NCBI GenBank assembly: GCA_905373565.1
Contig: CAJPTT010000064.1
Location: 1-9,336, forward strand
Direction of reading: 5' to 3'
Source: an uncultured Treponema sp.
GTDB lineage: Bacteria > Spirochaetota > Spirochaetia > Treponematales > Treponemataceae
DNA: 9,336 nucleotides
Part shown: positions 6,446-9,336 of the stretch, in pieces
Numbering within the stretch: position 1 is the stretch's first letter
How the letters are laid out: the number at the start of each line of letters is the position of its first letter
Made by a program: the position numbers and the translations under genes
The notes under the pieces: model-generated
Seen by the model: the letters and a program-made list of their open reading frames with translations, nothing else
The model's database searches: none
What the model was told of the DNA's origin: nothing

Positions 6446-7408
6446 CCCAACGATAATTTCCGGCTCAAGTTTAAAGCCGGTTCTATCTTTCACCCGTTTT
6501 TGAATTATTGCAATCAGTTCCATGACGTCTCGCGCCGTTGCAGAACCGGTATTCACAATAAAATTTCCGTGCCATGGCGCTACTTGAGCGCCTCCTATTT
6601 GCAATCCGCGTAAACCGGCTTCGTCTATCAGTTGACCGGAAGGTTTCCCAAACGCATGATTATTTTTAAAGACACTGCCCGCTGACGGAAGTTTAAAATG
6701 GCCCTTTGCAGTCCTATCCGCTATGCGGCTTTCCATCGTTGAACGGATAAGTGCCGTATCTCCTTGTGCAGTCAGAAACGTTGCAGAAACAATGACAGGC
6801 CGATCATCGTTAAGCTCGGCATACCGTTTGTTTTGAGGCTGAAAGGGTGAGCGCTTATATCCCCATTCTTCTTGGCGGCATTCGTATTCTTTTATTGTGC
6901 AGCCTTTTTCCGAAAAATACAATACCGATGCGGAAATCAATATATCGGAAATCGATTTTTCGTAACAGCGGGCATTCATAAAGACCGCTCCTCCCGCCGT
7001 TCCGGGAAGTCCTGCAAAATCTTCCAGACCCGTCAGGCCGTGTTCCGCGCAAAATTCCGCTACATCCTGCATTAGCGCCCCTGCTTCCGCTTGAACAAGC
7101 ATCTTTCCGGCAGATTCTATCAGCCGAATTTTGTTGAGGCGGCAGGTGTGAATAACGGCGCCTCGTATTCCTTCATCCGAAATCAGCAGATTCGTTCCTC
7201 CGCCCAACAGTATTGACGGTATGCGATCTTCTTTAATAAACGCCAGAGCTGCCGCCAATTCCTCTGCTGATGAGGGCGTAATATATATATCGGCATCTCC
7301 TCCGATTTTGAAACTTGTAAAAGAGCTCAATTCAATCTTTTTTTGTATTATATCACGGAATTTAACCGGAAAGCTGTTTTTTTTCTCTTTTTCTCCTAGA
7401 TTAAACAT
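6437..7408 (-). CDS. murB: UDP-N-acetylenolpyruvoylglucosamine reductase (MurB)
   Basis: MurB is a cytoplasmic FAD enzyme that reduces UDP-GlcNAc-enolpyruvate with NADPH to UDP-N-acetylmuramate, the second committed step of peptidoglycan precursor synthesis. In its 323 residues the FAD-binding part has SFKIGGDAD (32-40), LLGGGTNLLISD (67-78) and GLPGTAGGAVFMNA (133-146). YKRSPF (184-189), PSAGSVFKN (241-249, catalytic Ser245) and the C-terminal EPEIIVG (Glu317) complete the active site. Length and motifs fit type II MurB. The start is ATG at 7408: an in-frame TAG lies just upstream and no other early start exists. There is no Shine-Dalgarno sequence, which is odd beside its well-marked neighbours. 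The last three codons and the stop lie inside a palindromic repeat. It is divergent from cysS across 68 bp. Confidence 0.96.
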   Translation of the reverse strand: MFNLGEKEKKNSFPVKFRDIIQKKIELSSFTSFKIGGDADIYITPSSAEELAAALAFIKEDRIPSILLGGGTNLLISDEGIRGAVIHTCRLNKIRLIESAGKMLVQAEAGALMQDVAEFCAEHGLTGLEDFAGLPGTAGGAVFMNARCYEKSISDILISASVLYFSEKGCTIKEYECRQEEWGYKRSPFQPQNKRYAELNDDRPVIVSATFLTAQGDTALIRSTMESRIADRTAKGHFKLPSAGSVFKNNHAFGKPSGQLIDEAGLRGLQIGGAQVAPWHGNFIVNTGSATARDVMELIAIIQKRVKDRTGFKLEPEIIVGNL

Positions 7409-7476
7409 ATTAAAACACTATATACTATTGCCATTGTTTATAAAAGCGGTAACCGGTCATTATACAGGAGATTTTT
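7409..7476. promoter_or_regulatory. Divergent murB/cysS promoter region
   Basis: This 68-bp A+T-rich gap must hold both 5' ends. On the plus strand TATACT (7421-7426) is a possible cysS -10 box, but no good -35 box is seen. On the minus strand TATAAT (7459-7464) is a possible murB -10 box, also without a clear -35 box; TATAGT (7417-7422) is an alternative that would place the murB start site 2 nt before its ATG. The cysS ribosome-binding site AGGAG is at 7466-7470. The promoter assignments are tentative. Confidence 0.4.
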
Positions 7477-8940
7477 ATGAGTTTACGCATATATAATACA
7501 TTGGGGCATAGGATGGAAGCGTTTGTGCCTGTCGATCCGAAAAAAGTAGGCTTCTACGGTTGCGGGCCGACAGTTTATAATTATGCTCATATCGGTAACT
7601 TACGGGCATATGTATTCCAAGATACGTTGTCGCGCCTGTTGCGTTTTTTAGGCTATCCGGTAACCCATGTAATGAATATAACCGATATCGGCCACCTTTC
7701 GGGCGATGCCGATGACGGCGAAGATAAAATGGTAAAAACGGCGAAGGAGCGCGGGCAGAGCGTGTTGGAAATTGCCGATTTCTATACTCAAGCGTTCTTT
7801 AAGGATACCGAACGGCTCAATATCCGCCGCCCTGATGTCGTATGCAAGGCAACCGATCACGTTCCCGATATGATAGAACTGATAAAACGGATTGAAGCGA
7901 ATGGGCACACGTATTCGGCTGGAGGTAATCTCTATTACGATATTACGACCTTCCCTACATACGGAGAGCTTGCTTCGATTAGGCTTGAAGAGCTCAAGGC
8001 CGGCGCCCGTATCGAAGTTGATGAAAACAAGCGCAATCCGCATGATTTTGTGCTGTGGTTCACCAAAAGCAAGTTTGAAAATCAAGCTTTAGTGTGGGAT
8101 TCTCCGTGGGGCAGGGGATATCCCGGCTGGCATATCGAATGTTCCGCAATGAGCATGAAGTATTTGGGCGAACAATTCGATATTCATACGGGCGGTATTG
8201 ACCACATCCGTATCCATCATACGAACGAGATAGCCCAGTCGGAAGGTGCGACCGGAAAAAAATGGGTAAAGTATTGGCTCCATAACGAATTTTTGGTGAT
8301 GAATAAGGGGAAGATGTCCAAGTCTACCGGCGATTTTATCACGTTGGATAAGGTGATTGAAGACGGCTATGCTCCGCTCGATTACCGGTTCCTGTTATTG
8401 GGAGGCCATTACCGCAGTCAGCTTACCTTTTCGTGGGAAGCGATGGATACCGCGAAAAATGCACGTAAAAACCTTGAGCAGCGGATTGCCAATCTGCTTG
8501 CCGAAGCAAAAGCGCTTCCCGATTTCCCCTCCGATAGCGTAACGGCTAACCGGGCTGCTTCGCTGCTCCATACCGAAAAGGCACGCAACTATTTGTCGGA
8601 CTTTGTGAAGGCGCTCGAAGAAGATATTTCAACGCCGCGTGCGCTTTCCGTACTGCAGCAAGCAATTAAAGATAAAGAGCTTGAAGCTGCCGAAATCATT
8701 ACGCTGATTCGTATTTTCGATACCGTGCTTGCATTGCATTTGATAGAAGAAGCGGAAGCGCTTCATACCGAGTCGGAATCGGTCGATAATGCAGAAGAAA
8801 TCGAACGCTTAGTTGCCGAACGGACAGCAGCAAAAAAAAATAAGGACTTTAAACGGGCCGATGAAATCCGAAACTTGTTGAAAGATCGCGGAATCGCTTT
8901 GGAAGATACGGCGAACGGAACGCTGTGGCGAAAAATGTAA
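7477..8940 (+). CDS. cysS: Cysteinyl-tRNA synthetase
   Basis: This class I aminoacyl-tRNA synthetase charges tRNA-Cys with cysteine in the cytosol. In its 487 residues the HIGH-type motif is AHIGN (37-41) within YGCGPTVYNYAHIGNLR. The KMSKS motif is exact (279-283). The zinc and cysteine-recognition ligands known from the E. coli enzyme are present: C29, C222 (in HIECSAM), H247 and E251 (in IHHTNEIAQ). The C-terminal DALR-like and tail region (about 345-487) ends with RADEIRNLLKDRGIALEDT...LWR, typical of the family. The start is ATG at 7477 with AGGAG 6 nt upstream. A sigma factor gene follows after 16 bp on the same strand and is probably co-transcribed. Confidence 0.97.
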   Translation: MSLRIYNTLGHRMEAFVPVDPKKVGFYGCGPTVYNYAHIGNLRAYVFQDTLSRLLRFLGYPVTHVMNITDIGHLSGDADDGEDKMVKTAKERGQSVLEIADFYTQAFFKDTERLNIRRPDVVCKATDHVPDMIELIKRIEANGHTYSAGGNLYYDITTFPTYGELASIRLEELKAGARIEVDENKRNPHDFVLWFTKSKFENQALVWDSPWGRGYPGWHIECSAMSMKYLGEQFDIHTGGIDHIRIHHTNEIAQSEGATGKKWVKYWLHNEFLVMNKGKMSKSTGDFITLDKVIEDGYAPLDYRFLLLGGHYRSQLTFSWEAMDTAKNARKNLEQRIANLLAEAKALPDFPSDSVTANRAASLLHTEKARNYLSDFVKALEEDISTPRALSVLQQAIKDKELEAAEIITLIRIFDTVLALHLIEEAEALHTESESVDNAEEIERLVAERTAAKKNKDFKRADEIRNLLKDRGIALEDTANGTLWRKM

Positions 8941-8944
8941 CCTT

Positions 8945-8950
8945 GGGGAG
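8945..8950 (+). promoter_or_regulatory. Ribosome-binding site fixing a TTG start
   Basis: GGGGAG lies 6 nt before the TTG at 8957, in the 16-bp gap after cysS. It identifies the start of the next gene, which has no ATG near its conserved N-terminus. Confidence 0.7.
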
Positions 8951-8956
8951 ACTAAA

Positions 8957-9336
8957 TTGTTTGATAAATTAGCGCCGTTAGATGCGCTCTCCGATAAGGA
9001 TTTTAAAACCATTTATGATGCTGCAGTCCCTGCGTTGTACAAGGTCGCTTATAATATTGTACGAGAAGAAGACGCAGCGGAAGATCTATGCCATGATGCG
9101 CTAATCAAGATGACGGAAAAAGAGATGAAGTTTCCATCATTAAATGACGCAAAGTATTGGCTGATTCGAGTGGTAAAAAATGCTGCGCTCAATTATGCAA
9201 AACGGAGAGTGTTGGAGCGGAAAGTATACACGCGTGCGTTTAAAGAAGACCAGCGTAAAATGGACTCAGGCGAAACCGCGCTCTTGAAGGACGAAACTAT
9301 TCAAGATGTGCAGCATGCGCTGGAGCAGCTGCCTGA
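8957..9336 (+). CDS. ECF-like RNA polymerase sigma factor (sigma-70 region 2), C-terminus beyond the window
   Basis: A TTG-started frame remains open to the window edge (126 codons plus 2 bases). The protein begins FDKLAPLDALSDKDFKTIYD. Sigma-70 region 2 lies at about residues 17-80: FKTIYDAAVPALYKVAYNIV, then REEDAAEDLCHDALIKM (the conserved D/E-rich core-binding helix), then DAKYWLIRVVKNAALNYAKRR (region 2.3-2.4, promoter melting and -10 recognition). The last residues, QDVQHALEQLP, look like the start of region 4. The small size and the direct passage from region 2 to region 4 fit the extracytoplasmic-function group. From memory, T. pallidum has a sigma-24-type gene after cysS. No anti-sigma gene is visible because the window ends. 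Confidence 0.88.
   Translation, partial: MFDKLAPLDALSDKDFKTIYDAAVPALYKVAYNIVREEDAAEDLCHDALIKMTEKEMKFPSLNDAKYWLIRVVKNAALNYAKRRVLERKVYTRAFKEDQRKMDSGETALLKDETIQDVQHALEQLP

Noticed and set aside
1..9336. CRISPR array, transposon, prophage, toxin-antitoxin or defence system
   Set aside because: No spaced direct repeats, transposase, integrase or recognisable defence gene is present; all long frames are accounted for by chromosomal genes.

Overview
The window looks like chromosomal DNA from a treponeme. G+C appears moderate (mid-40s % by eye, not computed). The order of cyclic-nucleotide-binding regulator, murB, divergent cysS and ECF-like sigma factor matches what I recall of Treponema pallidum around TP0088-TP0092. 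This, the spirochaete-type secreted hypothetical and the moderate G+C suggest an oral treponeme of the T. vincentii/T. medium kind. That assignment is from memory and inference; no search was run.

Layout, left to right. (1) Positions 1-100 hold the first 33 codons of an unidentified minus-strand gene, preceded by a good promoter whose predicted start site falls on the A of its ATG. (2) Positions 197-2711, minus strand, are a ferrous-iron uptake operon read feoA-feoB-feoC-like. It has its own TTGACA/TACCAT promoter and a 22-bp palindrome at the predicted transcription start, placed like a metalloregulator operator. FeoB departs from the E. coli pattern at two pore motifs, and the FeoC-like protein ends in a Cys/His tail. 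(3) Positions 2797-6323, minus strand, hold a likely co-transcribed run: a double cyclic-nucleotide-binding winged-helix regulator (GTG start), a secreted spirochaete hypothetical, a DUF192 lipoprotein and a PflX-type (COG1313) radical SAM protein. (4) Positions 6437-7408, minus strand, are murB. (5) From 7477 on the plus strand come cysS and then a TTG-initiated sigma-70 region 2 protein that runs off the window end.

The feo genes form one module for GTP-driven Fe(II) import, with FeoA and FeoC as accessory proteins. MurB (cell-wall precursor synthesis) and CysS (cysteinyl-tRNA synthesis) are housekeeping genes transcribed divergently from a 68-bp gap. The regulator cluster has no evident shared pathway beyond co-orientation.

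The most interesting non-coding signal is a pair of related ~35-50 bp palindromic elements at the 3' ends of murB and the regulator gene. They look like diverged copies of a dispersed repeat, and the murB copy supplies that gene's last codons and stop. I saw no tRNA, rRNA, CRISPR array, transposase, phage gene or defence system. No intergenic stretch exceeds 300 bases.
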